From Ascaphus truei (Eukaryota; Chordata; Amphibia; Anura; Ascaphidae): 64,000 nucleotides of DNA. The position numbers and the translations under genes were made by a program. The notes under the pieces were generated by a model. It made no database searches and was not told where the DNA came from. It was given only the letters and a program-made list of their open reading frames with translations. The stretch is taken from contig WSYH01000267.1 of NCBI GenBank assembly GCA_036426205.1, positions 1-64,000 on the forward strand, given 5' to 3'. This document shows positions 23,593-35,001 of the stretch, one piece after another. The stretch's first letter is position 1. Each line of letters opens with the position of its first letter.

Positions 23593-25674
23593 TTGGCCAA
23601 ATTGGATGCAGCAGGACAACAATGGCTGGCCGCTCTGAACAATTACCGCTTCTCCCTGAAGTGTAAGCCGGGACCCTTGAATATCGGGGCTGACGCCCTC
23701 TCCCGACGGCCAGGGCTAAGTGCTACTCAAGATGATGAGGAATGGGAAGAACTCCCAGGACCCAGGGTGCGAGCTATGTGTAGCACTGCCGCCATCATCA
23801 ACGACCAAGTGGCCTTCTCAGAATTAAGGGTTGCAGATTCATTGGGATGCCAGTCGCAGGCTGTCCCAGCCGCCTACTGCGATCCAAAAGGGATGAACAT
23901 AACGCATGACAAAGTGCTACGGTGGAAAGATCTGGTAGACTACCAAATACGCGATCCTGTCGTTAGTATTATTAGGCAAGCCGTCGAAAAGAAGAACCCA
24001 GCCCTTCTGAAGCGTGCTCCCAATGACTTGGTGGCCTTGCTCATGTGGGAAATGGACAAATTCGAAATAGACAACTGCTTACTCTATCGGGTGGTGCAAT
24101 ACCACAACCAACCGGATAGGCGACAACTAGTCCTCCCTAAGAAATTGCAATACATGGTGTTGAAGTCCCTACATGATGAGCATGGACATCTCGGAGTAGA
24201 GAAGACCTTTGGGTTGGTCAGAGACCGCTTTTTCTGGCCAAAGATGCGAGAGGCCGTCGAACGCCACTGTCGCCGTTGTACTAGGTGTATACAGCGCAAG
24301 ACCCTGCCGACCAGAGCAGCACCCATGGGCCATCTGAAGAGTTCTGGCCAAATGGACCTTTTGTGTATGGACTTTCTGTGCATTGAGACCGATAGCAGGG
24401 GAATATGCAACGTGCTGGTCATCACGGACCATTACATCCATTATGCCCAGGCCTTCACCACGAAAGATTAGAAAGCCATCACAGTGGCAAAAATATTATG
24501 GGAGAAGTATTTCGTGCACTACGGTCTTCCCAACCGCCTTCACTCAGACCAAGGTCGGGACTTCGAGAGTACGTTGATCCGAGAACTGCTCAAAATGCTA
24601 AACATTGCCAAATCACGAACGACCCCGTATCACCCCGAAGGAGATGCACTGCCAGAATGATTTAATCGAACCTTACTGGACATGCTCGGAACTCTACAGA
24701 GTGTTTAGAAAACTGAATGGAGTCAACACGTGGAGGCTCTGGCGCATGCGTACTATTGCACACGACACGAGTCAACTGGATTCTCCCCATAATTCCTCAT
24801 GTTTGGGCGAGAGGCGAGACTGCCAGTGGATGTACGTCTTAGAGTCTCGACGGATGGTATACACAATGCTACCCATTTCAAATACGTGTAAAGACTTAAA
24901 GACAGTTTACAGCAGGCCTATCAACAAGCTGAGAAGTCTACAGCTAAGCTGAACGCGGGAAATAAAAGGCGATACGATCATAAGGTCAAATATCGGGAAC
25001 TTCGTCCTGGGGACGCTGTGTTGCTTCGGAATTTGGGAGTCCCGGGAAAACACAAATTGGCCGATCGATGGAGAGATGGGGTATATGAAATAGAATCTCA
25101 GATGCCTGGCCTCCCGGTCTATCGCATCAAAGACACTGAAGGCCGGCTAAAGGTATGGCACCGTAATCATCTTCTCCCCATTCCACAAGTGGGAGATGAG
25201 GAAGCAGAGATACCGGCCACACCGCTCAACGGTGAGTCCAACTTATCAGGGATGGGTCAAGAGACTGTCAATAACGAGACCCACTCTGAAACTCCTGAAG
25301 ATCCTATGGAAGGACCCTCTCAAAGGGACTACCCCACAGAAGGGGCATCTCCCAGAGGAGCTACAGGTAAAGGGTTCCATAGGCCAATGCCTACTAAGGT
25401 GGCACCAACAGGCCAGCATTTGGATCCACAGAGCCCGTGCTTTGTGCCTAACAGAGACTGTTCAGAGACATTTCTCCCCTCAAGGGAAGAGGCTGAGCCT
25501 GAGGACTGTGTTTATTACTCCCCTGAGGGAGTTGCAGAAGAACAGCTCCGCAGGAGCCAAAGAGTCAGGTACCCTCCAACTCGGGTAACCTATGATCAAA
25601 TTGGGGCACCCCATTATGAGGCTCAGCAGTGGTCTCAGAGCAAGATCCAATCTGTGATTGTGATGCTCACATAA
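23593..25674 (+). pseudogene. Gypsy copy A: RNase H end, integrase and C-terminal tail, broken
   Basis: This frame is shifted relative to the RT frame. 'NIGADALSRRPG' ends RNase H. The HHCC zinc domain is 'HGHLGVEKTFGL' followed by 'CRRCTRCIQRK' (about 24180-24300). The DDE core is visible as 'CMDFLCIE', 'LHSDQGRDFES' and 'PYHPEGDALPE'. Stops interrupt the core at 24469-24471 (TAG), 24658-24660 (TGA), about 24706 (TAG), and again near 24790 and 24890. Past these the same frame is open from 25018 to 25674. It gives an SH3-like integrase C-terminus ('KHKLADRWRDGVYEI', 'RLKVWHRNHLLPI') and an acidic, proline-rich tail. Enzymatically dead. Confidence 0.85.
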
Positions 25675-25804
25675 TTGTGCAATATTGTTTAGAGTCGTGC
25701 ATGTGCTGTTATATGATCAAACTGCATTTTTATTATATAATTTCTGTACATGGTTGAGCTCTGTATCCCAAGCGAGGACGTTGGGGTTTTTTCCAGGGGG
25801 AGGA

Positions 25805-26996
25805 TGTAGTTGGTTCCCCTTGTCCCGCAACCCCCCCCCCCCCTCCTCTTACCTCCGCTGCCGAGGGTCACGCGGCAAACCCGCCGGCAATTCTGGGGGG
25901 TGGGGGCTAGTGCAGGGAGCGCTCTCTGTGTCTCAGAGTCCCCGGCGGCTCCCGAGCAGGGCGCCGCCATCTTCTATGTAGTTGCGCATGCGCAAGAGAA
26001 GTGCGCGCGAGGCCCCCGCAGGGAGAATAGCTCCCAAGAGCAGTCAGCCCCCAGGGTGCACAGGGGCAGAGTCAGGTGACGCCAGGTAGCCAATAGGGCT
26101 GGAGGATCTCCCTGCAAGGGAGATAAGATACATTTTGCGGGTTTGGAGCACGATAGTTCAGTTGGTGACCGGAGCAGCTAGGGGAAGGAGGTAGGGTGCA
26201 GGAGTCAGTGACTCCCTGCACTAGGCCAACAGCCCTCTAGGCCCCAGATAGCCCTGAGTCACAGTAGCTGAGTGCTATAGGGACAGGCCCTAGGTTAGGG
26301 ACCCTGCCCCATTAGCCGTTTGCTAGTTAGGGACACAGCAGACGCTGCGTTTCCTGCTGAGAGACTTGGGCTCAAGTCTCCGCCATTAAAGAGAGCTGGA
26401 CTATCTTCAGGGTGGGATCGCCCCTGATGGATCACCACATGGGTGGATCCTGGATGTCATGTAGGAGCTCGTCTGATCCTTTGAGAAGATCCTTTAAAGC
26501 CAGGTATCGTTATAAGTGCACCAACAGAGCACTCACACGGGACTAGTGGCTGCGCAGTCACACACACATCAATATCATTTAAAGGGACATATTGTGTGGG
26601 GTCACTGGACACGGGGAGGGATCACCCGGTGGGAGGAGGTTGCTTCCTGCGAGACGCCGTAGTAGTGTCTCCTCTAGGGAGGGACACCTGGTAATTATAT
26701 GCAAGTATGTTCTATGCTCACAAGTAAAGTTATTGGTTGTTTTACATGCTGTTGTGTGATCTATATATATATATATTGTCCTGCGAGGATCACTCCCCCT
26801 CTGGTGGAAGCCATCGCAGGTGGAGGTGCTGCACCGAGTACGAGGTTACTCCTATTACTATTATACATGCCCCAGGCTCCCCGTGGCAGAGGCTTAGGCC
26901 CCCTGTGAGCCTAACAGGTAAAGCACCACACTTGGTAACACTAAGTTCCCTGCACCCACACATTATATGCGATTGTATGGGGGAATACCCGTTACA
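25805..26996 (+). mobile_element. Gypsy LTR shared by copies A and B (1192 bp)
   Basis: Begins TGTAG just after a polypurine tract ('ccagggggagga', 25793-25804) and ends TTACA just before a primer-binding site, so it has the TG...CA ends of an LTR. It serves as the 3' LTR of copy A and the 5' LTR of copy B. A motif like the primer-binding site, 'ggtggaggtgctgca', sits inside it about 175 bp from its end (26819). GC-rich U3 at 25840-26080. Confidence 0.85.
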
Positions 26997-27016
26997 TTTG
27001 GAGGCGCTGCTGAGAT
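26997..27016 (+). promoter_or_regulatory. Gypsy primer-binding site
   Basis: 'tttggaggcgctgctgagat' directly follows the LTR end. The TGG start fits pairing with the CCA end of a tRNA. I cannot name the tRNA. The sequence recurs after the LTR ends at 40761 and 42792. Confidence 0.7.
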
Positions 27017-29343
27017 ATCAGACCTGGGGTGCCCTATTCAAACCTGTATCATAAGAGAACAGCAACATGGGATTCCCTCACGTCAAGAAGTCCATGCGTG
27101 GGCCATCTCCGTCCTGGAGCCCCCTAGTTACGTCGTGGCCGTAGGGAACGTTCCAGCATTAGTAGCAGAGACTAACATCCGGGACTCGCTGAGGGAGCTC
27201 ATAGGGTCAGATAAAGTATGGTACCGGGACAGGGTGTTTGACCCTACTTTTTATTGGAGCACCATACTATTCACTGTGGTGCGGGACATATGCCAAGAGA
27301 CGGCCCCGAACACTCTAGTAGCCCCCGAGTGCCCACCAGAAGGCTACCCCGTTATATACTCGGACTTACCAGTAATACGGGAAATGTTTTCACCAAGGGC
27401 CCCTCCTCCGGCTCCAGATGAACCATCCACCAGTACTTGGACACCAACTGCACCAGTGTCGAGTACCCCAAACCGGGTCGAACGTCCACCACCCAAAGTC
27501 TCCTTTACCCCAAACGCTCTCACGGGAGCCACTAGTTGGGCTGACAGTCCGCCCCCTTCACCCCCCACCGCACCCCGTGAGGGAAACTCCCGGCCTATCA
27601 GAGAGAGGGTAACTAATGAAGGTTCCGCAATGGGGGTGACGCTACCCCAATTCGTCGAAGCCATCACCCTGGCCTCCCAGTCCCAAAGCTACCAGAAACT
27701 CAAAGCCTTCTCGGGAGTACTTCCAACACGACAGGGGGAGAGAGGGATAGACCTTTGGAGGTAGAATGCGTTAAAAGTTGTAGAGGAATGGTCGTGCACT
27801 AACACAGTAAAGAGGCAGCGTATCATGGAGTGTCTCAGGCCTCCCGCTTCTGCCATTGTAACCACCCACAGGGACCAACATCCAGAGTTGACAGCGTTGG
27901 AGATAGTGGAATTCCTGCTGGAAGCGTACGGACTAGCAGAAGATGAAGGAGCGATCTGGACGAAGTACTACAATCTCTATCAGAAGGAGGGAGAGGACTT
28001 GTCGGCCTTTATACACCGCCTGCAACTGATCTTGGGAATCCTACTCAGTCGTAAGCTGATTCCTGCCCCTGGGATGGATGAGGCACTTCGTAAGCAGTAC
28101 CTGCGGGGATCAAGCCCCACTCACCCCATAGCCAATATGCTCTGCAGCAAAATAATGGACGGGAGTCCCCCTACGTTCACCGGGTTGATGCGCCTGGTGA
28201 AAATTCAGGAGGCACATGCTTTGCTACACTCTACCGCAAAATCCAAGAACCCCCCCGTCTCAAAGGGAAAGTGCTCTATGGAAAAGGAAGAGTCTGCCGC
28301 TCTGTCCAAGGGGTACAAGCCGAAACCCTCCGACAGTCCACCTTCCCCATCCAAGGTTCGTCCAGAACGCCACAAGGTTGTGAGCTATAACTGCGGTAAG
28401 AAGGGCCACTTTTCCAGTAACAGTCCGGAGAGGGAGGACCCTCCAGAGGAGAAACCTCCCGATAGAGGAAAATCAGCCCGGTCAATGGTCTGTCGCGTAC
28501 AAATGGCAGCGTCTGACCTGGAACCCCCTCTTTCTGGAACCGAAGATGCCTCTTCTGCCTCCGGCCCCAGTGATGACGCCTCACCAAGGGAAGCTTACAG
28601 TCAAGTAGGCCCCGCGGCCATCGTACCTGTTGTACTGGAAGGGATCTACGCATTGGCCCTACTGGACATGGGATCACAAGTGACCATTATAAATCGCAAG
28701 TTCTATGACCAGCACCTTAGACACTGCCCCCTGAGGTCGGCCGAACATATGAAGGTTAGGGGGTTAAGTAATGAAGACTACCCCATCGATGGGATTGTAA
28801 GGGTGCAACTGGAAATACTTCAACTGAACACCGGCAAGAAACACCCCATGCATGTAGCGGCAATGGTATGCCCGGAGCCCCAAGATCAGTATCCGATCAT
28901 CTTGGGAACCAACACTGATATAGTACAAGCTGTAATCAGAGCATACCTGAAAGAGACCAACGAGTTGCCACTGGCAATTTCGCTCCTAGACCCCGTCTTA
29001 CGAGAAGAGTGCAACCAGGTATATGCCTTGGAACGTCACGGGGATCTCTACAATCATCAACGCGGACTGACGACCATATTACCAGGGGGAGTGCGACGAA
29101 TGGCCATCTGGTGCTGTTATCCCGAGCGAGATGAGAACGATCAGCTGTTCTCTCTGGAGAGAACCCCTGAGGAAGAAGTTCAGAGAGGGTATCGGGTTCT
29201 ACCCGAAGTAAGGGAGTGGACGACTAAAATCCCTCTACAAACTTACGTATATGTGCAGAACATCTCCCCATTCCCGATGGATCTTGATGCCGGACTGAGT
29301 CTGGGTTGCATATATCCGGTTAGCCCTGTGGAAACAACGTCTC
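27017..29343 (+). pseudogene. Gypsy copy B: gag to protease, 3'-truncated
   Basis: This copy has the gag N-terminus missing from copy A. An RRM/PNMA-like segment ('VVAVGNVPALVAETNIRD', 'VFDPTFYWSTILFTVV') is followed by a proline-rich linker and then 'GVTLPQFVEAITLASQS'. The frame carries TAG at 27762-27764, identical in place to copy A. No in-frame ATG lies before 27387, so the original start is lost or non-AUG. From 27627 to 29343 it is, as far as I can compare, identical to 20501-22217; the 508-residue translations match. It ends at 29343 within the region between protease and RT, where unrelated minisatellite DNA begins. Zinc-knuckle and protease changes are the same as in copy A. Confidence 0.88.
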
Positions 29344-29640
29344 TCCTTCAGCTTCCTTCAAGCTTCCGCTTGTTCTCCTGTGCTGAAGCGGAGGTTCCGT
29401 CCTGCGTCCTTCAGCTTCCCTCAAGCTCCCGCTTGTTCTCCTGTGCTGAAGCGGAGGTTCCGTCCTGCGTCCTTCAGCTTCCTGTTCTCCTGTGCTGTAG
29501 CAGTGGTTTCGTCCCTGCGTCCTTCAGTCTCCTGGATTCCTGCACTGAAGCGGAGGTTTCGTCCCTGCGTCCTTCAGCCTCCTGGATTCCTTCACTGAAG
29601 CGGAGGTTTCCCTCTGTATCTTCAGCTTCCTGGTTCCTGG
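29344..29640 (+). repeat. Minisatellite, ~66-bp unit
   Basis: Degenerate copies of a block containing 'cttgttctcctgtgctgaag', then 'cggaggttccgtcctgcgtc' (29370-29480 clearest, then more diverged to 29625). It abuts the broken end of gypsy copy B, and the gag-pol frame reads through it to 29663. Confidence 0.85.
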
Positions 29641-29800
29641 GGCCTACTCTTTCCCTAATCTAGAGAGGCCGTGTCCTGGTTCCTGCGCTGAAACAGAGGA
29701 TTCCCCAGCCCGCTCAGGACTCTTGCGCTGTGCACTGGTTTACCCGTGCAGCTAGGCGGTGTGTAATCTGGTCAGTCTTCCACCTCCTGTGGCCAGTACC

Positions 29801-30640
29801 ATGGGCCATGGTCGCCGCATGCGCAGAGGCCTCCCCCGCGCTCCTAAGCTGAAGCGGGGCTTTCCTGACTCCCTGTTGCCGAACTCCTGCGTGGACAATG
29901 TTTATTCTGACGTCTCCTGTCCTGACCCTGGCTTGTACAACGACGATGCTGTCTTCTCCAATCCTGATTCTGCTACATATGACTACGAACTGCGCAATCC
30001 GGATCAGGCTGCGCGGTCTAAGGTCGGTGCTTTTACAACCCCACCTCAGCCTCGCGGTCCGACCCTGGTTTGTGGCGAGCACAACCGTGACAGTATGCTC
30101 GGCCCCACAAACTCGGACCACGCTGAGGTGTGGGTTGGTAAGTTTTTTCCTAAAAACCTGTCCCGGTCTGTAGACCAGTCCCAGTTTGAGAATGATTATT
30201 TGTGCGATATAATACCCCTGATGGAAGATCCGTTTATGTTGGAGGGCTTAACTCCCTCGCAAAAGAAATGCCGTAATGATCTGGTTTGTAAGGCTTTCTG
30301 CCTCAGAGACTTAAAACAGTATCTGGCCAGTGTTCTGGCCAGTGAAAACAGTGTTTTCTCCCCTGATTCCCCTTTAACTGGGGATAAGGTGAGTCCTGTG
30401 GAACTGGTCAACGCCTGTAGTACACTCAATGCCCTGGCTTTATCATTGGACATTCCTGTAGTACTCCCGGACCCTTCCGTCATGATGGCTCTCACTCACG
30501 ACACGCTGCATGTACTTTCCTTGGCATTGGACGGTTACTTGTTAAAACAGGATCGCCCCCTGGCCGCGTCCTCTGGCGGTTTTCCTCTGCTGCCAGTCCT
30601 GTTGCTAAACCGGGGGACGTATCTCCTCTCCGGGGGATGA
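29801..30640 (+). CDS. Uncharacterised 279-codon ORF, probably retroelement gag-like
   Basis: The frame is open from 29759. I chose the ATG at 29801 because 'taccatggg' is a strong start context. The protein is basic at the N-terminus ('GHGRRMRRGLPRAPKLKR'), then acidic and Asn/Asp-rich, then helix-rich in residues 130-250 ('MLEGLTPSQKKCRNDLVCK'). I recognise no domain. Stop TGA at 30638-30640. The preceding 'gctgaagcgg' text also occurs in the adjacent minisatellite, suggesting that the array grew from the element's 5' region. The setting (after a dead gypsy, before minisatellite DNA) favours a retroelement 5' ORF over a host gene. No pol follows. Confidence 0.4.
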   Translation: MGHGRRMRRGLPRAPKLKRGFPDSLLPNSCVDNVYSDVSCPDPGLYNDDAVFSNPDSATYDYELRNPDQAARSKVGAFTTPPQPRGPTLVCGEHNRDSMLGPTNSDHAEVWVGKFFPKNLSRSVDQSQFENDYLCDIIPLMEDPFMLEGLTPSQKKCRNDLVCKAFCLRDLKQYLASVLASENSVFSPDSPLTGDKVSPVELVNACSTLNALALSLDIPVVLPDPSVMMALTHDTLHVLSLALDGYLLKQDRPLAASSGGFPLLPVLLLNRGTYLLSGG

Positions 30641-30859
30641 CCAAACGGACCCATTAACAATATCTCCTAACGTAGTAACTACCACAGTCCCTAGCTCTGA
30701 TTGTGTGCCCGGGTTCCCTGACACTAATGATATGTCTACACTGGCGACACACTTTATTCGAGCTCGGCTAGTCCCACGAATTCGGGTATACTCGGGTGTA
30801 TTGAGGTTTGTGACTGTTTTCTGCCCGAGTGCATTGCGTTATTTTCCAGGCAGGGATGC

Positions 30860-31020
30860 CTGGGGCACTTGGGTGGGAGGGAGGGAGGGGGCCAGGGGCA
30901 CTTGGGTGGGAGGGAGGGAGGGGGCCAGGGGCACTTGGGTGGGAGGGAGGGATGGGGCCAGGGGCACTTGGGTGGGTGGGAGGGAGGGGGCCAGGGGCAC
31001 TTGGGTGGGAGGCAGTGACT
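30860..31020 (+). repeat. G-rich minisatellite, ~33-bp unit, five copies
   Basis: Copies of 'ggcacttgggtgggaggg' plus 'agggagggggccagg'. Apparent ORFs across it on both strands come from the repeat. Confidence 0.9.
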
Positions 31021-31029
31021 GGGTGGGGT

Positions 31030-31456
31030 GACTTACCTTGCCGCCAGACGCTTTCCCCTGCTGCCCCCGATATCCCCTGCTGCCCGGGTGGGAGGTGGGC
31101 TTGGGGGCATGGGACGTGGGCTCGGGAGGGGGTGCCACAGGAGGTGAGCTCGGGAAGCTGGCTTCGGGGGGAAGCGTAGGAGCTTGTAGGAGCTTGTACT
31201 TCCCCCTCCGTCCCACGTAACGTGCGGGCCGCAGAGGAGCTGGTACTTCCTTCTCCGTCCCACGTTGGGAGCGGGGGGAGGAAGGGAGCGGGCCCTGCGC
31301 AAGCACGCGGGACCGCGGGGGGAATCGCCGCCATTTTTTTAAAATTGAGCAGGGGGGACGGGAGACACCGCGCGGCCAGCCTCGCTGCGACCCGGCAATT
31401 TTGGTGCCGTGGCCCGGTGCCGGGTCGCGACCCACTATTTGGGAAACGCTGCTCTA
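31030..31456. other. GC-rich, CpG-containing stretch with hAT-like end
   Basis: CpG-rich sequence with no ORF I can support. The right end (31415-31456) holds 'gggtcgcgacccactatttg' followed by 'ggaaacgctg', which on the minus strand resembles a common hAT-type terminus. Confidence 0.4.
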
Positions 31457-32007
31457 CTTCATATACGTAGGAATCGTCTCTCGAACTCGGATAGATTTAT
31501 CATCCCCCGGGAGGCCTTTTTCCCACTCTTAGGGCGCTGGACAGGAAAAGACGAGCAGCTCGGAGGAGAAGTAATTGAGTCGGACACCAGTGAGCGTTGT
31601 CAATAACCTCTCCTGTTTATTAATGGTTACAGTCAGGTTTTATAGGCGAGCGAGCGTAGAAAAAAAGCGTATACGTGAGAAACTTACTTCCCTTTATGTT
31701 TATCTAGAAAGTGACAGATGGAAAGTTACAATTTGGGAACCAGTCTAGTTGCCCGGTCTTGGGGCAGTCTAGGGCGCGTCATAATTCTTGCTGTTAAGAC
31801 ATTTCATAAATTTAGGCTAAGCATGGTTGGCTAGAACTTCCTGTTTCTACATTGTGAAACTATGTCTGAACATACATAGTTCCGTAGTTCAGCCACCATT
31901 AAGTGGGTAAAAGGTCAGTTTAACATCAGACTAAACGAAATGGCAGTGTTAGTATAGAATGGTTATAGCAGACAAAATGGAGTCCCCCCTTGATACACAC
32001 ATTATCA
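31457..32007 (-). mobile_element. Retrovirus-like LTR (3' LTR of minus-strand element)
   Basis: On the minus strand a purine tract (32009-32020) precedes a TGATAATG start at 32007. A TATAAAA box is at 31638-31644 and an AATAAA signal at 31616-31621. The downstream boundary is not clear; I place it near the hAT-like junction. It follows an env-like tail in the expected order. Confidence 0.5.
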
Positions 32008-32058
32008 GTCCCTCCTTTTGTTATAAAATGACAATCCCTAGGATACAGGGGTCTCGTA

Positions 32059-32337
32059 CTAGATTTGAATATTATCATAATCCACTAAAGGTATCGGGAC
32101 ACTGGGGGTTGTAGTTCTAGAGTTATATGTTACAGTTGTGCGACCGGGAATAGGGGCATTAATGTTCAGGGAAGCATACGTGTGACTAGCTGACTTAACC
32201 GAAGGCATAATCATTTTACATAAAGATGAACACATTAATTTGCAGCATGAAATAATAACAACTAATACTACAAACATGCAAACGATAAATATCAGTCCCA
32301 TAACAATTCTCTTGCCCTCATTTTGTGATGGGTCCAT
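32059..32337 (-). pseudogene. Retrovirus-like envelope C-terminus (membrane anchor and tail)
   Basis: A 92-residue open frame on the minus strand, ending about 50 bp before the LTR. Residues 11-32 are a strong hydrophobic membrane segment flanked by basic and Cys-rich residues ('ISCCKLMCSSLCK'), followed by a Ser/Thr/Pro-rich tail. This fits the transmembrane anchor and cytoplasmic tail of a retroviral envelope. The rest of env upstream (32340-33300) is too decayed for me to follow. Called mainly from its position between an integrase end and an LTR. Confidence 0.5.
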
Positions 32338-32339
32338 AA

Positions 32340-33605
32340 CCTCATAACAACTATATTGTTTTTGATATTGTTGATATACTTTCTCATACTGAACTAGTGG
32401 TGCAGGTTTTGGGGGTCAGAAGAAAATAAAAATATATATACGGCCACAGGAGTTCTTGTTTGTAGAGAGATATATATCAGTGTGGCTGGTATAATATCTT
32501 TTCTGTTTACCAGGTTGACTATTACTACAAAACCCATTACCAATTTCTAAATTACTATTCACACTGCTCTTCTATAACTACAAGCACATTATGGCGGCTA
32601 AAATTTGTGAAAATTGGTGGGGGCTAATTTCTACTGGGAGCAATTGCACAAATATCCATCTTGCACGCATCTTTCATACTGCATTTATTCAGAATGGCAA
32701 AACAGCAAAAATGGCTGCTATGGTCAAAAATGGCTGACTTATGATCCTTTCCTTGTGGCTGACACACGCCTCTGGGTGACCTCCCACTTTCCTCATAGCC
32801 TCATATCCAATCTTCGTAGTCCCTTCTTATTCTTTAGAGACAGTCTACTTAAAGAACAGTTAACCATTGCATTGTCCTGCTGGACCAGGAGATTGTCCAA
32901 TTGTGCCTTGTCATTCCTTTTCAGCCATTATATCGGCCCAGTTGATTTCTTCTCGGTCCCTTCTTCTGGGGGACTGCCGACATCACCGAAAAGAGGCATA
33001 GTGTCGGTGGGGGTGCAATGCACTTCTGGATCAAAGTTTACTGCATATGACACATACATAGAGAGTGATGAGTAGTACAGACACACCACCAAGTCCCAAC
33101 AAATCCCATCCGTCATCTCTACCTTTAAACACTGGAACTACTTTTCCCAAATAACATGACCTGTTCTAGTTGCAGGGTAATATTCTATCTGTCCTTTTAT
33201 CACAGAGTCAATAACATCCATAGGGAAGACTCATATTTCTCCACCCTTCGTAACCAATTTCTTATAGATGGTTCTACAAATGTCTTATATCATATTGTCC
33301 TTTTCTCAAGGGGTTAAATATAACACTCATTTTCCTGGGGTGCAACCTATTGAATATAGATAGTACATTGGGTTACATTATACATAAAATATGGGCTTTG
33401 TTTACCAGGATTCCATTGTGTGACAAAAAGTGTGCATATATGCTATACACAAATCAATTAAAACAAAATAACAATTACTAAACAAAATATACCTGTTCCT
33501 ACCCTATCGTCTTTGTGTGCACACTATTTACACAAACCTAATAGACTATACATTTATAATTAAAATAACAAAACCTGTAAAGAAAAAAAGATTATTAAAA
33601 AGTTC
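32340..33605 (-). other. Decayed interval between integrase and env tail
   Basis: Expected location of env. One short minus-strand frame (32928-33116) begins with a hydrophobic stretch that could be a signal peptide, but nothing else supports it. No confident protein call. Confidence 0.3.
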
Positions 33606-33610
33606 AAAGT

Positions 33611-33808
33611 TCATGTGTTGAAGCCCGGACTTTTGGCTGTGTCTCTAGACTTTTCCACCTTGGCTATGGTGTAGATTGAAGCAACTGTGGGTGGTGCTGG
33701 GATAAGTTTCATATGCGTAACGTGGATCCAAAAAGAGACCTCTTCCACTTTATTTGCTGTAATGGTGATAAGTAGTACTTTTTTATAGTAGTAGTAGGGC
33801 CTTTTCAT
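33611..33808 (-). pseudogene. Retrovirus-like pol fragment: integrase C-terminus
   Basis: A 65-residue minus-strand frame with 'VLLITITANKVEEVSFWIH' and then 'VTHMKLIP'. It resembles the C-terminal strand region of gamma/epsilon-type integrases, where a 'V-x-WIH-x-(S/T)H' motif is conserved. It lies upstream, in minus-strand order, of the env-like tail and LTR. The rest of pol is absent or unrecognisable, with AT-rich sequence upstream. Confidence 0.5.
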
Positions 33809-33809
33809 C

Positions 33810-34720
33810 TGGGATGAAGAACGTTCTTGCGTAGGAAATGCTTGACCATTAACCCGTCTCTCGTAGGTGCACTTTCAACTTTGACATGTGCCTAGAGAGA
33901 CTCAAAAATATATTAGTTGCATACAATACTTACTAATTGTTTTACAAAACAGTCACTGTGGTCTTGACTTTCTACAATCTAAATTCATTAAAATTGGTGC
34001 CTCAGCTATTGCCAAACCAAAAGAAAAAAATGGCTAAAATAATTCTGTATAGAACTCAAAACTAATTACTTGTAATATAATTTCTTTGAAAAGTGCCGAA
34101 CACACTGCCAACTTTAAAAGGCACTCAGCATTATTCTTAAAAAAAAAATAATAATTTCAGATTTCGTTCATCCCGGGCACTAAGCCATCTAACTTCTGGG
34201 CATAGACAGCTATATGATAAACAGCAATAACACCCCTCCTTTGTTCACATCATTTTTTTTATATGTGAACAATATTACAGAAAGGATAACAGCATTCAAA
34301 ACATAACTAACTATTGTTGCTCGATCTGTAGCAAAACTAACCTGAAACCTTTGGGTATAAAATTTGCATTAAAAACCCTCAAAACACTACTGAATATAAA
34401 TATAATCGGCTATTGTCTTCTGACAGAAACATCCTGTAATATAAGAAATTATAGACACAGATTTAAAAACTTTTTTTTTCTTCCCGGATTGGAACAAGCT
34501 TGAAATAACTTTCTGGGCATCCTGCCAAAACCTTGGAACAAAACAGATAAGAAAAAAAAACTGTTAATTACATTGCAATATAATTAGGGACATCTTAAAA
34601 ATGCAGCTCCTCACACGGCCTGATTACAGAATAAAATGTGACACAAAAAAAGAAACAAAAATAATACAACAAAAATTACCAAGACAAGGCAATGCAAAAC
34701 TGTTTGATCCTGCCTGCAAA
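33810..34720. other. AT-rich interval, nothing recognised
   Basis: No ORF with family resemblance, only poly-A/T runs and short repeats. Confidence 0.5.
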
Positions 34721-34724
34721 CTAC

Positions 34725-34951
34725 TGCTGCGGCAGACTTTATTCTTACTAATCACCGGCTTGTACCTGGCATGTTCCTGGAATGCCACACTGTTCACCCG
34801 GAGCATGCCAGGCTCCTTTTGCCTTCCCAGCCAGGAGCATGCTCGGCTGACACGCAGGTAGATGTGTTAATTGATAATGGTTCAGGATTTATTAGGCTGC
34901 AATGATTCGCATGTCCGCCAGATGGCATAAATTCATGAATTGTAATGCAGT

Positions 34952-35000
<49 letters not shown>
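34725..35000. repeat. Dispersed repeat ending in (TA)n, copy 2
   Basis: See the copy at 20220; roughly 80% alike by eye, with small indels. Confidence 0.75.

Positions 35001-35001
<1 letters not shown>

Noticed and set aside
30768..31435. Two ~190-codon Pro-rich minus-strand frames
   Set aside because: Cover a 33-bp minisatellite and GC-rich DNA; repeat-driven.
32614..33075. 153-codon plus-strand frame
   Set aside because: Lies across the decayed env interval of a minus-strand element; no motif.
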